Positions 30,401 through 39,918 are shown, counted from the first letter of the stretch. The stretch: DNA of 64,000 nucleotides from Parietichytrium sp. I65-24A (GCA_012862575.1 BLSF01000033.1:186001-250000), one strand, 5' to 3'. Translations and numbers: made by a program. Notes: a model not told the origin generated them from the letters alone.

Positions 30401-33400
30401 GGAAAGCGCCGTCGTAAAGTTCTCTGCCTTTGAACGAACGAGGCCTTGGAATATTGCAGACAAGTCGCGCATATTGAAGACATAGTGGAACTTCGTGGCG
30501 CTTGGCAAAAACCGGGTCGAGACTACCCGATGAAGCTCTAGCGCCGCGTCGATCACTCTTGGCACAACCGTCTGAAGCGGCAAAGCAAAATTGTCAACGT
30601 GAGAGACAAGGATCGAGCTGTAAATATGTGACAGGTCGGACTCCGAGGGCATCTGGCATGCCAGCACAGTAAAGTGTCGCTGCAACCGGGGGTTGATGAC
30701 AAAAGAGCCGCTCTTGTGATTCATTGCCGCCGCAAACTGCACATCTTGAATTTCACGCTTGAGACCCAAGTCATGTCTGTCGTACCACTGCTGATAATCC
30801 ATAAATTGCCGCACCAAAGCAATCGGAGACTGCGTTCCGTATTCCTCGACATATGGCATGTTAACATCGTCTAAAAAATACATCAACTTTTTGTCCCCAG
30901 CCGGTCCGTAAATCCGTCCTGAGCGCTTGTCGATGTGCTGCTCCAGTTGCATTTGCAGCGCCATTGAGTCTGTGTAGTAATTCATGTTCACCATAGCGCT
31001 GGCCCGGTCGTCCGATATGCTCCGCAAAAACTCTTTAATAATTGTTGTTTTGCCGGTGCCAGCTGAACCTACCAAGCAAAAGGGCCGATCGATTCTGCAG
31101 AGGGCGTTCATCAAAAAGGTGATGCGAACCGAGTTGACTGTTGGAATTATCATCTCCGAAAACTGTTGCGAATCGGTCAGCGTCACGCCTGCTTCGAGCT
31201 TGTTTTCCCATGGCTGCATTGACTTGGTCTGCATGTCAAAGTAGTAGTCGTACACAGAGATTACTTTTCGTTTCGGAGCCGCAACGCCTGAGCTACCTCC
31301 TAATCCGCCGGCGTCCCCTGGCGGTCCAGAAGCCCCTGCAGAGCCTTCCCCGCTCTCTGCACCTGGCGCTTGCTGGTGAGAGCTCTCTTGGCTTTGGCTC
31401 TGTTGCGATGTTGGGAACTGGACATTCTTGAAACGCTTCAAAAATTGCTGAGAGAACTTTTTGCGGTTATCGACAGCTTTTTCGACTCCAAGAGAGCCAC
31501 CCACGCCCCAAATGACGGCAAAGACAAACAAGTGCTCCAATACAACCTTGTCAACAACCTCTGGAGAAAGCGGTAGCAGGAGAGTCTCGAGAATATAGCA
31601 GGTCGACTGTACTGCGGCGATGGCCTCTCGCGGCACGATGTGCTTCAAGCCATGCTCCACGATTATGTCCAGAACTGGGCCCATGTACGTCTTGAAAAGT
31701 TGCGGCAGCTGACCACGCTCCATCTCCGATCTACTGAAGGTCGTGATCCAGGACTCCACAAAGGGACCCCACCCAATATCCTCTTCATTTATGTACAATA
31801 TTCCTGCGCGAGACACCGTTGCGGGCGTGGCGTTCTTTAGAGTGCTAATTTCGAACAGCAGCCGCATCTTTGGTGTCAATTGGATGCGCTCGTTTGACAC
31901 GAGAGTAAGGACCTTGTTGTCGTCCATCACGGTGTTCATGGACTCGATCCAATTTGCATCAATGTCTCCATCAAGAACAATCCAATGGTGCTGTTGATAG
32001 CCATGGTAAGGTGGTGCAACCTTTGACATGTTTCGCATCACTATGCTTAGCGCTCCGTCCTTCCAGTCCTTTTGCAATGTCATGAAGCCGTACAGTTCAT
32101 TGCTGGTGAGCGACTTCGGGTTGAGCGCCTCCGTAACGCAGATGGGTTTGGGCTCGTCAACGTTGTGCGCCTTGGCTAAGGTTTTCCAAATTGCAGACTT
32201 GCCGCATCCCGGCGGCCCAAGGAGCATGACGGAATGACGCACGTCGATGATCTCTTGCAAATTTACCACCTTGTTCAGAAAGATCTCTTCTGGTTGGTAT
32301 ATAGGGTCTCTCGACTTGGAAGAGTGGCCGTTCGCCTGAACGCCGTGATTTGTGCTTTCGTCTTGTTTGTTCGACTCCTTCAGTCGACAAGCTCTGATTG
32401 CCTTGGCCTTCAACGACTCGTCAAACTTTGCTCCCACGGTGATGCCGGGGAACAAATCCCCGACCAGGCGCAAAAATATCGGCATGTCGAAGGTCGGTAG
32501 TTTGGGAACGTTGAAGTCGCGGAGCGCACGCATCAGGATGCTTGACTCATCGAACTCTGGTTGGGCGCGAAGCAGTTTGCCGGCAACTCGCAGTACGGAC
32601 TTTACATTCCGGAGCCCCCAATCGTAATGTGGTTGCTGAGACAGCAGTTCCGAGCTGAGCTTGTAGAGGGTGACAAACTTCACAGACAGATGCCGGGCCT
32701 CTCTGAATCCTTCAGCCATCAGCATATTCTGGCAGATTGGCTGTAGATCTGGCCTGATCATGGCACAAGACCGGAACAAGGCTTTGAGGTTCTCTGGAAG
32801 TTCGGTACGACCTGCATATCCAGGATTCATGGTAATGAAGAAGCCAGTCGTGGGCACCAGAGCGACCTTAATACCCATGAACTCAAAGTTGCCGACTTTG
32901 CAAGGCGGTTTCCCTGGCGGCATTTGTGTGTAGGGATCTTTTCTGTTTGCAACGTCAGAGAGATGCCGGATCGCATCAAGAATCGTTTTAACCTGAGTTG
33001 CAACCACACTGAGGACCTCGATGGGGATGCGGTTGAATTCATCAAAGCAGCCCCATGCCCCTGTCTGCGCCAATCCCTTGAAGATGTCACCAATGGTTTG
33101 ATAATTCATTTGGTCGCTGCAATTGAAGACATAGCAAGGAAGTCCTAAACTCCGTGCCAGGTCTTTGGTCGTCTCGGTCTTTCCAGTTCCAGCAGGCCCA
33201 GCAGGAGCGCCTCCCAGAGTTAGTCGCAGAGCCATGGTGAGCGTGATATAACACCGGTCGGTAAGAGGAGTAATGACCAGCCTGTCAACGTTTCCAACAT
33301 ATTCAAAGGAGTACTTTGATGAGAAATCCGCGATGCGAATATCACATGATTCATCTTCGTCTCTCCAGTAGCATCGCAGTTGAGATTGCCAAGCGAAATC

Positions 33401-36400
33401 TTCCGGTGACTCGATCTTTCGGTCCAAAAGCCGCTCCACCACTTCGCGCCCATGCACATCTAATGTGATTAGCGTGATGATCTTTGTGCGATTTGCCCGG
33501 GTCAGTTTGCCTTGCACAAGACCAATGAGGGCATTCAAGCGGTTGTTACAGGTTGCCAAGAACTTTTCGAGCGAGTCTTCGCTTCCACTTTCGATCTCTT
33601 CAATTGCCAACCTACACTCATCTGTCCAGATGATCTGTGACGCAAGCTGAATTACTTGTGCAGGGAAATCAAACACCCAAGCGTCTCGGGGGCGATCACC
33701 TTCCCAGTTTGCAGTCTTGCTCAGGGCGTTGTTGGTTTCGATCTTCAACGTGTTTTGCATGACTCCGGTTACGTCGTTCAGCCAATGCTCGACAGCACCC
33801 TTAATCTTAAATGCAGAGTGAAAGTCGACCCGCTCCCCGTCCCCGGAAACCATTGCGATGGCGGTGTCCACGGGCGGCGGGACTGGGCTGGTTGTCGGCG
33901 AGGATGGCGGCGATAAAGTCTCTGCTGGGGATCCGCCTGAAACAGATTTTCGCTTGTTCGACTTGCCCTTTGCTGCTGCTTTCGACTTTCTCTGCAGATC
34001 TTCAGCACTCTTCTCGTCAGCGAGCATAAAGTCCAACGTCTTGATACCGTGAAAGCAAGACTCAAGATGAGGCATAATTTTCAATGGTTCATTCCCATTC
34101 GACAGAATGTCAAGAAGAGCGAGGTTGGAGACGAAATAAAACCTTGGGAAGATATTCTTCTTCTGGTCAAGGTATTCATTCAGCGCCTTTTGGCAGGTCT
34201 CAAGAGAAAGCCACATATCATGAAGCAGGCTGTAACGGCCTTCAAAACAGCATGTAGACATCGCATTGGGAGCAAGGCTAGTTTCCATCATGAGCTCTTT
34301 GAACGTTTGGTCCAACACCTCAAACCTTTTAGTGTCTTCGGGAAGCTCTGACCGAATGTCCGAGCCCGACAAGAAGATTGTCTCCAGTGACTCCCAAGTT
34401 CGCTGTACGCGAAGCCAAAGATGAAGAGTGAGTTCAATCGTCCCCAACGTCTTTTGCCAGTTTGTGACTCTCTCTCGGAAATACTCCACAAACTTTCCAA
34501 GGCCAGCTAACGTCTGAAGCTGAAGTTGATGATCCTCAAGAGCATCGATGATAGCCTCGGGAGAGTGAATAATCTTGAAGTCCGGGTTTGCAGCCTTATG
34601 CGGCCTGTAGTCCAGGTCAAGAGATACCCAGGTATCTTCAATGGCTCTGAGCCTTTGGTCAATCTTAAGTTCCTTGTTGGCCACCTCAACGATTTCCAAC
34701 ACTTGCTCAACGTGATTGTGGAGATTAAGCTCAAGAACGCTCTGAAGGGAAAACCTCGGATTTTTCTCAAACTGCGTGTTTGTCACCCCCATAATTTGCT
34801 TCCAATGCCGCTCGCGCATTGCTTGGGAATGTAGCTCGTGGACAAGCGGAATTACGACCGCCATGTTCTTCATGCGCCTCTCAAGCTGCTCGTAGACTGG
34901 CCACCCATGGACTTGTGGTGGGAGATTTGCAACCATCTGCTTCTTCAGTACGTGGACCTGCTCCTCGAGGTACTCTGTATCAATCACGTCCCACAACACG
35001 CCTTTCCAAGAGTCGAACGAAAGCGTCACCAGGCTGTACATGTCCCAAACGGTTTTAAGCAAGCGCAGCTCAGTGCTGACATCATCAAGCTCGTGATTTA
35101 GGCTAATTTCAAGCTCAAACAAGTCCTCAAGCTCATTGAGCTCCTCCTTCTCTTTCCGCAGCTCGGAGACTTTCTCAAAGTATTGCTCCATGATTTCGTA
35201 AGCCAGATCAGAATTTGAAAATAAGTTTCCGCTCGTTCCAAACGGAGCCTTGCTAAGGAACTCTGTTCGAAAGTCGCGAACTTTCTCTGCAAACAAGTTT
35301 GCCTCGGCTTTGATCTTTGTTGCCATTTGATTTTGCTTTGGCTGGATGACCTCCCTTGCTTTAAAGGCTTTGTTGACCGTAGAATCCCACAGGTCGGGAG
35401 CGTGCTCGAAAAAGTCATTGATGTACACGCCACCGACCTCGTCGCCTTCGAAAGAGATCCCATGCTTGCGGAGCAACGCCATCGTGTCTCCAAGAGGCTT
35501 AAACACACGCTCGGTGGGAACCATACGCTTACGCACGTCACGAATATGCTTCATGACTCTCATCAGCTGATCATCGTCAAAACTGCCACTTTCCACGTCA
35601 AACGACAGTCCATTGACCACATCGTCCACAAAAGTGTTCAAGTCGTTCAAATTCTTGACCACATAGTCATGGAGATACTGCGTGAAGAGGTAGATCCACT
35701 TCGTGACCCAGGTCGACAGCGCCTGCTTGATCGGCTGAGTGTTGACTCGCAGAAAACCCACATTTTGCGACGGCAGCAACTCTGCAATCCGGACACGGAG
35801 ACTTTGAAAGTTATTGATGCGTTCTTCGAATTTGCTCAGATCGGGACGCGAGCCGTCATCTTTCGAGCACCCCTCATCGCCCCTGATGGAGTTGACCAAT
35901 CCAAAGGTGCTGCGGCCTTTTGGTAAGTTTCGACCTCGAACTGAGTCGTTCTCCTCACCTCCAGCCTGCTTTCGTTCCTCGGAATCGCTATCATCCTCAT
36001 CTTCGTCGTCCTGGTCAGGAGGAAGGAATGCAGTTTCCAAGAATTGCTGAAACATGGCGTTCAAGTCCGTTGTCCACAGATACTCGTACTCGCGGTACTG
36101 TTTTCTAAGCTTCTCCGCAAGAGCGACGGTCGCGTCCAAGCTGCGATAAATGGATGCGACATGCCCCATCACGCCAGGGTCTTGAATGATCTCCTTAAGG
36201 TAGTTGCCGGTGGGGGAGTCCAAACGCTTGAAGAGTGTACCGATGTTGTAGATAGAATCTATCCACCTCGCTACCTCGTCGCGAATTCCATCTTGCTTGG
36301 AGGTCTCTTCTAGCGCTGGCGAGAATAGCACGAGTCTACTGCTCAGAACAAGATCTACTTCGATGAGTGGAAGCTTCGCTTCGTTTTGAATGATCTCGAG

Positions 36401-39346
36401 GTCGAGCTCTCTACTAAGATATGTCAACGAGACCGATGCCGTCTGCACAAGCCCAGCAATCACGATCGTGTTCACGAAATCCACGTAAGCTTTCCAGTCT
36501 GGGAGACCTGCGCTGACCTTGAGTTTCTTCACGATCTCCTTGAGCAGTTTGTGAATCTCTTTTCCGCCCTCGGCAATGAGCTGATACTTGTTCAACTGAT
36601 CGCGCTTACATGTTTGGTTGAACTCATTCGCAGAGACTGCTTTGGCAACACGGTGGATCATACTCGATTCTGACCAACGCTCGTTCAACTCTTCAAGATG
36701 AGAGAGGCTTTCTTTCATAGTAGACAATATGTCATCAGCTTCTTGCACAGTGCTCGTAGCCTCCGTAATGAATGACTCGATGCCGTGGCTCTTCCACGTG
36801 AGTGTTTTCAGGCCCTGATTGATTACCTTATCGATTTTGTTTAGGTGTTGCTTCACGAGCGGCTTCTCAACAGGTAGTAAGGTGGTCTTCATCTTGTTGT
36901 ATTTTTGCACGATAAGCTCCAAGTTGCCAGTTTCGCGGCGAAACTCCTCCACCTTTGCGTATATGCCAAGAGCATTCTCGGGAACCTTTAGCCCCAAGAG
37001 AAGGAAGTACTTCACCTCTCGCAAAAGCTGCACGAGAGCTGGATCAAAGTTGACAGCGAGTTGGTTATTGTCGTCTGTGCGACGGAGCAATGGCAGTTTG
37101 AGCTTGCTGATGGATGAGTTCTCAATGTTGTCTTCCCAGGCGCGAACCCGTTTGTGCTCAAAGTCAGCCAAGTTGGCTACCAACGAAGTGTACGTCTTGA
37201 TCACGTCGCGCGCGCCCTCTCTGTCCAATATGGAGGAGTTAATTTCACGGAGCTTCGCCATTGGAATAGTGATTCTGTCGAGCAGGCCGCGGCACCACGT
37301 GAGCGCACCAGCCGTCGGAGGCAAGTTGGAGGCAATAGGCGGGTCATCCTTCAACTCCACAAATTCCTGTTGAACAAGAGCTAGGTCTTTGCCATAAGTC
37401 AGCAAGAGAGAGAGGTGCTTGTTTTCGAGCTCGTCCTGAATAATCGCTCGCTCCAAAATTTGATCAAAAGAGTCCAGAAGCTTGAATCGTCCGGTGATTG
37501 TTGGGCAGTCATCGAACCCTTGAGCCAGAACCGACGCTATTCTTCGTTCAAGCTCCTTGGACTTGACCCTGAATTCGTAAAAGTCATCGTCGAAGCGCTT
37601 AGCGTCGACATCCATCACATCATAGGAAACCTCTTTTATCGCCTGCACGGAGCCCTCAAAGTCCATTGAGACCTGATGGACCGAAGTGGTCAGCGTCTTG
37701 CCTTTGGTGCCTCCGATCTCTATTTTGTTGAGCTTGCTAAAGTGCATGATTGTTTGCGTCAGGTCCAAGAGGTCATGGCATCTTTCCAAGAAGGCATCCA
37801 GCCGAGAAAAAAGCGCGTTGTTCTGTACCCTCCATGGGTTCGACACACATTCTGCATTTGCCCTTGCTTTGTAGTCAAAGTAGGTCGACTTGAAGTTTCC
37901 GATTACCCGCAAGATCTTCTTCAGCATGTCGTACGCTTTGACATGCTCTTCGTTCTCAATAAGCTCAAATAATTTTGGGCCATTAATAAATTCCATGCAG
38001 CGAGTGATGACAGCGTTGGCGATCTCCCGCATAAGGACCACAAGCCGCGCAATGGAGTTGTAAAAGGACGAGTGCTTCCAAATGAGTAGAATAATGTGCA
38101 TGATGGGTTTGAAGCATTCGCAGATGGACTCAATCCCATCCACCTCCCATGATGAATTCTGCAACTTCTCCAACCACTGCGCGAGGGGCTCAAGGATCTG
38201 CACGTTACTATTTGCTTCGTCCCTAGCCTCAAACGACTCAATGCAAAGTTTAGCGAAGGGTTGATTGTAGGTTGACTTTGTAGAGTCCAAAAACTTTAAA
38301 ACTTTGCGTATCCTCTCACTTTGAAGCTGCTCAAAGATAGAGTTGAGATTCGCCGCCTTGGACTTCCAAAACTCGATCTCATCTAACGGGAGAGGATTGA
38401 AACCCTGCTTGAGCCTAGTTTCAGGGTCCATCCTCAGGACGTTTTTTATTTGCTTCGTCCAGGTAATAATACAGCCTTCGAACACGTGAACTCGCTCTTT
38501 CTGCTGGATTAGTTTAGCGCTCGAAGCGTCCTCCCAATTCTGCATTGTAGCAAGCGCAGGAGCGCTTGCAGTGAGCGCTGCCGCGCCGAGCCCGCCGCGT
38601 TTAGGACTCAGGGCCGCCAAAAACTTCTCCTTTCTCGCCCTTGTGGCGCCATCTTCGTCTTTGGTCTCCTTTTCAGCGCCTTCTTCGTTGTTGGAGTCGA
38701 CAGGCCGCTCTTCTGGAGCAAGTTCCTCGTCCTCGGGCAGTAAGCCAGAGCTTGGAAGAGGCAAGAACGTTTCCCCGCGCATGAGGCCCGATGTGATCTG
38801 AACGTTGGAGACAAAGCCGTGAATCGTGTCCATCATCTCCTTCCTTACAATGTCGCTCCAGGTCGCTTGATTTTGGCTGTTGCTAAGAAGTGGCATAAAG
38901 ACGTCTTGTGTGACCTGCTCCAGCTGCTGTACAGGGTCCGAGTTGCAGTCACCAACGAGAACCTCCTTGGCGTAGTTGTCAGTGCTGACCGCCTGCTCCT
39001 CTACTTTGGTGAAGTACATCATTGACCTCCTCTGCCCTTCACTGCCCGAGCTTCCCGGTTGAGGAGGCACCTCCGAGAGCACCAGCTCGGTTCCGCGCTT
39101 GTCTGAGACGAAAACGGTTTTGACAGTCTCCGAGTCCAGAAAGTTCTTCAGTCCGCGCAAGTTTCCTTCACCGGCGAGAAAGTCCTCTTTGGTGAAATTC
39201 CGGAAGTAGTCTCCGATCGCGGACACCATCCACTCCGCGCGAACATCTTTACTCAGCGCGTTTGCCAAGCCCTCCGAGTCCCCTGACCCGTTCTCCGATT
39301 TGCCCTTCTTTACATTCCGCTGCTTGCGCCGCGACCCTGACTCCAT
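24413..39346 (-). CDS. Axonemal dynein heavy chain, outer-arm beta type (DNAH9/11/17-like), single exon
   Basis: Protein of 4977 residues in one uninterrupted frame. After tail and linker regions come six AAA modules. P-loops: AAA1 GPAGTGKT (about 2049) with Walker B CFDEFNRIP (about 2100), AAA2 GPPGCGKS (about 2377), AAA3 GSAGTGKT (about 2760), AAA4 GVGGSGKQS (about 3147). The antiparallel stalk runs about 3360-3700, with the microtubule-binding tip around 3505-3570. The C-terminal domain (PEAWIKISYPTLRPLGSWL, FFNPNAFLTAI, GARWDFNAICLAEA, YNCPVYRT) is closest to DNAH9/11/17, the outer-arm beta chain that drives ciliary beating. It is about 500 residues longer than those proteins because of low-complexity inserts near 1105-1170, 1785-1840, 2640-2695, 3044-3090, 3799-3892 and 4595-4635. 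The frame opens at a TTG (39373); ATG 39346 in GGCAGGATGGAG is chosen. All four P-loops are intact, so an active motor is expected. Confidence 0.95.
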   Translation of the reverse strand: MESGSRRKQRNVKKGKSENGSGDSEGLANALSKDVRAEWMVSAIGDYFRNFTKEDFLAGEGNLRGLKNFLDSETVKTVFVSDKRGTELVLSEVPPQPGSSGSEGQRRSMMYFTKVEEQAVSTDNYAKEVLVGDCNSDPVQQLEQVTQDVFMPLLSNSQNQATWSDIVRKEMMDTIHGFVSNVQITSGLMRGETFLPLPSSGLLPEDEELAPEERPVDSNNEEGAEKETKDEDGATRARKEKFLAALSPKRGGLGAAALTASAPALATMQNWEDASSAKLIQQKERVHVFEGCIITWTKQIKNVLRMDPETRLKQGFNPLPLDEIEFWKSKAANLNSIFEQLQSERIRKVLKFLDSTKSTYNQPFAKLCIESFEARDEANSNVQILEPLAQWLEKLQNSSWEVDGIESICECFKPIMHIILLIWKHSSFYNSIARLVVLMREIANAVITRCMEFINGPKLFELIENEEHVKAYDMLKKILRVIGNFKSTYFDYKARANAECVSNPWRVQNNALFSRLDAFLERCHDLLDLTQTIMHFSKLNKIEIGGTKGKTLTTSVHQVSMDFEGSVQAIKEVSYDVMDVDAKRFDDDFYEFRVKSKELERRIASVLAQGFDDCPTITGRFKLLDSFDQILERAIIQDELENKHLSLLLTYGKDLALVQQEFVELKDDPPIASNLPPTAGALTWCRGLLDRITIPMAKLREINSSILDREGARDVIKTYTSLVANLADFEHKRVRAWEDNIENSSISKLKLPLLRRTDDNNQLAVNFDPALVQLLREVKYFLLLGLKVPENALGIYAKVEEFRRETGNLELIVQKYNKMKTTLLPVEKPLVKQHLNKIDKVINQGLKTLTWKSHGIESFITEATSTVQEADDILSTMKESLSHLEELNERWSESSMIHRVAKAVSANEFNQTCKRDQLNKYQLIAEGGKEIHKLLKEIVKKLKVSAGLPDWKAYVDFVNTIVIAGLVQTASVSLTYLSRELDLEIIQNEAKLPLIEVDLVLSSRLVLFSPALEETSKQDGIRDEVARWIDSIYNIGTLFKRLDSPTGNYLKEIIQDPGVMGHVASIYRSLDATVALAEKLRKQYREYEYLWTTDLNAMFQQFLETAFLPPDQDDEDEDDSDSEERKQAGGEENDSVRGRNLPKGRSTFGLVNSIRGDEGCSKDDGSRPDLSKFEERINNFQSLRVRIAELLPSQNVGFLRVNTQPIKQALSTWVTKWIYLFTQYLHDYVVKNLNDLNTFVDDVVNGLSFDVESGSFDDDQLMRVMKHIRDVRKRMVPTERVFKPLGDTMALLRKHGISFEGDEVGGVYINDFFEHAPDLWDSTVNKAFKAREVIQPKQNQMATKIKAEANLFAEKVRDFRTEFLSKAPFGTSGNLFSNSDLAYEIMEQYFEKVSELRKEKEELNELEDLFELEISLNHELDDVSTELRLLKTVWDMYSLVTLSFDSWKGVLWDVIDTEYLEEQVHVLKKQMVANLPPQVHGWPVYEQLERRMKNMAVVIPLVHELHSQAMRERHWKQIMGVTNTQFEKNPRFSLQSVLELNLHNHVEQVLEIVEVANKELKIDQRLRAIEDTWVSLDLDYRPHKAANPDFKIIHSPEAIIDALEDHQLQLQTLAGLGKFVEYFRERVTNWQKTLGTIELTLHLWLRVQRTWESLETIFLSGSDIRSELPEDTKRFEVLDQTFKELMMETSLAPNAMSTCCFEGRYSLLHDMWLSLETCQKALNEYLDQKKNIFPRFYFVSNLALLDILSNGNEPLKIMPHLESCFHGIKTLDFMLADEKSAEDLQRKSKAAAKGKSNKRKSVSGGSPAETLSPPSSPTTSPVPPPVDTAIAMVSGDGERVDFHSAFKIKGAVEHWLNDVTGVMQNTLKIETNNALSKTANWEGDRPRDAWVFDFPAQVIQLASQIIWTDECRLAIEEIESGSEDSLEKFLATCNNRLNALIGLVQGKLTRANRTKIITLITLDVHGREVVERLLDRKIESPEDFAWQSQLRCYWRDEDESCDIRIADFSSKYSFEYVGNVDRLVITPLTDRCYITLTMALRLTLGGAPAGPAGTGKTETTKDLARSLGLPCYVFNCSDQMNYQTIGDIFKGLAQTGAWGCFDEFNRIPIEVLSVVATQVKTILDAIRHLSDVANRKDPYTQMPPGKPPCKVGNFEFMGIKVALVPTTGFFITMNPGYAGRTELPENLKALFRSCAMIRPDLQPICQNMLMAEGFREARHLSVKFVTLYKLSSELLSQQPHYDWGLRNVKSVLRVAGKLLRAQPEFDESSILMRALRDFNVPKLPTFDMPIFLRLVGDLFPGITVGAKFDESLKAKAIRACRLKESNKQDESTNHGVQANGHSSKSRDPIYQPEEIFLNKVVNLQEIIDVRHSVMLLGPPGCGKSAIWKTLAKAHNVDEPKPICVTEALNPKSLTSNELYGFMTLQKDWKDGALSIVMRNMSKVAPPYHGYQQHHWIVLDGDIDANWIESMNTVMDDNKVLTLVSNERIQLTPKMRLLFEISTLKNATPATVSRAGILYINEEDIGWGPFVESWITTFSRSEMERGQLPQLFKTYMGPVLDIIVEHGLKHIVPREAIAAVQSTCYILETLLLPLSPEVVDKVVLEHLFVFAVIWGVGGSLGVEKAVDNRKKFSQQFLKRFKNVQFPTSQQSQSQESSHQQAPGAESGEGSAGASGPPGDAGGLGGSSGVAAPKRKVISVYDYYFDMQTKSMQPWENKLEAGVTLTDSQQFSEMIIPTVNSVRITFLMNALCRIDRPFCLVGSAGTGKTTIIKEFLRSISDDRASAMVNMNYYTDSMALQMQLEQHIDKRSGRIYGPAGDKKLMYFLDDVNMPYVEEYGTQSPIALVRQFMDYQQWYDRHDLGLKREIQDVQFAAAMNHKSGSFVINPRLQRHFTVLACQMPSESDLSHIYSSILVSHVDNFALPLQTVVPRVIDAALELHRVVSTRFLPSATKFHYVFNMRDLSAIFQGLVRSKAENFTTALSFVRLFIHESSRVFGDRLVSEKDVANFESILLGVCKKYFEEEPEEMFEKPLIFADFIRSAPGRSELLANDLGGNSRPDGEKGSGKGQAVSGAGAGGGNVGTVSLFPTASAYVCARSVDEIQQCLEEHLANYNQSKAKMDLVLFTLATEHVCRIARILSSPGGNALLVGVGGSGKQSLSKLAAFICGQEVMQLPITADYTCADLKESLKGLYRRAGLRPSSPIVLLMTDAQIIDDKFLVYINDILSSGYVPDLFTADEYDGIFASLRSEAKASAIPNTRSHMMEFFLKRVRASLHVVLCHSPVGEAFRIRARRFPGLINCTTIDWFHPWPREALVAVAGRFLSGVSLGSDDVAENVTHHIAEVHLSVTEASQKYREVQKRHNYVTPKSFLELVSFYKQLLSTKRSDLKKELERLRAGLETLRGTSKDVAVLQQDLKQTMAKVEERKEATEELLEQMGQQRAEAQVQQEIAAKERIRAEKFAREAEEIEESAEVELAAAQPAIDQAEEAVNCLTKASLTELKSLTKPPAGVDKVTTCVLMMIKNEKRNFSWDNAKRMMANIDKFKQSLEEYDAKNIPEELIERIAPIVNDAEFTYEKLTKKSAAAANMATWVINIVEYNKIYKKVKPLMDRLEAARVNKEEAMADLSRVESQLQDAEDRLNELQENFMHATNEKSKVEAEAAACTERLQLAERLVNGLASENDRWEKEIEGLQYRMETIVGDTLLGAAFVSYIGAFDADRRLELWRDIWTNDMLSREIPLSEGITPLKVITDDAEIAQWGMEGLPADMFSIENGALISSCIRWPLVIDPQLQGILWLKAHYAAKKSPADASKPPRKSSKTASNSGKRSGTSPNGSSPSSQQNDSPGPPASIEEASVDSVDSTMPKGSAKPGLVSQLTKRKMTSRDLSQSHPAAPEVERNSLLVLQPNQKGWLQLLVRAIECGAIVVLENVGENFDTVLEPLLSRSFSYKGRQPYLFIGGHEVEYDPNFRLILQTRIANPHYQPEILAQCTLINFIVTESGLEDQLLARVVNSERPELEKQKQELQLAFNKYKIQLMELENTLLEKLSNAPPDILSDVPMIESLEATKAKANEVEEAVERGKETEKGINNAREVYRPVATEASVLYFLLLQLGSINHMYQYSLDSFLTFFQKAMENADSVVDSGSGRTEEDGEEGEQSDRVGLLAKSVRLTIFTMVSRGLFVKHKMVFLIQMTFNLLRKELIPLRFAEDRFDQEGLNFLLRAPQRFDMDNEIEWLPDGAWQTVCALSEQSGFEQLPQDMIESSPRFKEWFNHVNPEHEKLPLDWRELDKRPFLKILVVRALRPDRVLAGLHSFVRQVLPDGHKFTECDAQLNSFQVLQQAFQDSSATTPMYLILSPGSNVVAEVDQLAKEKGMVEGSTYYNISLGQGQDKIAIDTLESASRQGWWLLLNNVHLMPKWLATLAKKLDELAGSGHCHRNFRLFLSSDPSPQIPVSILNRCIKLTNEPPAGLRANLTRAWAAFQPVEVDNFDSKTRSILFGLCYFHSVMLERKTYLFKGFNVLYPFSSQDLMACGIVLKNYMEKHTSNKVPWEDLRYLFGEIIYGGHVVNDFDRRLCNTYLQYYMNDQLLDELDMFPFSTGAPIGEHIGGGPEQSSAEGDGGVGGPGGVDATSAAGAMRFASFKCGAMGTHAKYLEHIYDNLPGETPLAFGLHPNAELGFRTATNNSMFQILQSLQRSDDEEEGDGQSAQHIAEAMLQDMLETYRDVYLDTESVLAGSEAPDPFQNFYIQECQRMQSLIAEMVRSLVELELGFKGDLTMTDSMESLMESLYQDKVPEAWIKISYPTLRPLGSWLSNLQYRITQLQDWLVDPHAIVKCTWISGFFNPNAFLTAILQSTARSSGVELDKLVITTEVLKRKESEVEEPSRDGAFVTGLYLEGARWDFNAICLAEAKPKEILCPMPVINIRAIPSKESDSMKVYNCPVYRTQQRASSYVFTADLKTKMSPAKWVMAGVVLLMDPSE

Positions 39347-39540
39347 CCTGCCTCGTTCGCGTGCAATTCTCAAGCCTCGACTATCAAAGCCCTGTCAGTC
39401 ACCTTTCTTCGGCGTCTGTGCCCCCACCAACGCCCGCCGACCTCTTTTGATCCCAGCGATTATGAAATGAGAGCAGCCAGCTTTGGGCCCGTTCAGACAG
39501 ACTCTCCAGCTGTTCGACCTTTTCGACCTTCCCTCGCCGT

Positions 39541-39573
39541 GTCAGCGTGTCAGCGTGTCAGCGTGTCAGCGTG
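39541..39573. repeat. (GTCAGCGT)4 tandem repeat
   Basis: Four perfect 8-nt units about 195 nt upstream of the dynein start codon. Confidence 0.9.
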
Positions 39574-39681
39574 GGTACTCGCTACCAGCTTTCACTTTGC
39601 TCGCTTGCTAGCCTAGCTCCTTTTAACTTGCTTTCCACACAGCGCGTGGGAGGGATGGAGGCTCAACGAGTGCGAGACTAT

Positions 39682-39723
39682 TGGTTTGTTTGTTTGTTTG
39701 TTTGTTTGTTTCTTTCTTTCTTT
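39682..39723. repeat. (TTTG)n to (TTTC)n microsatellite
   Basis: About six TTTG units changing into about three TTTC units, in the dynein/IFT139 divergent region. Confidence 0.9.
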
Positions 39724-39814
39724 GGAGCGTCTTCGACTTTGACTTTGCTTTTACGAGCGCGGGAGAGCAGCGAGTGGACAGTGATAAATGGGAAGGTGAT
39801 TGACGTGATTCTTC

Positions 39815-39846
<32 letters not shown>
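39815..39846. repeat. CT microsatellite
   Basis: CT dinucleotide run with one TTT interruption, in the dynein/IFT139 divergent region. Confidence 0.9.
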
Positions 39847-39918
39847 TTTCGCCGATTGATTGTTTGTGCGCATGCGAGCTATCTTGTTTTCTTTTTTTAA
39901 TTATTTTGTTCTTTTCTT

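Noticed and set aside
39541-39573. Direct repeats considered as a CRISPR-like array
   Set aside because: Units are 8 nt, directly abutting and without spacers; the DNA is eukaryotic.
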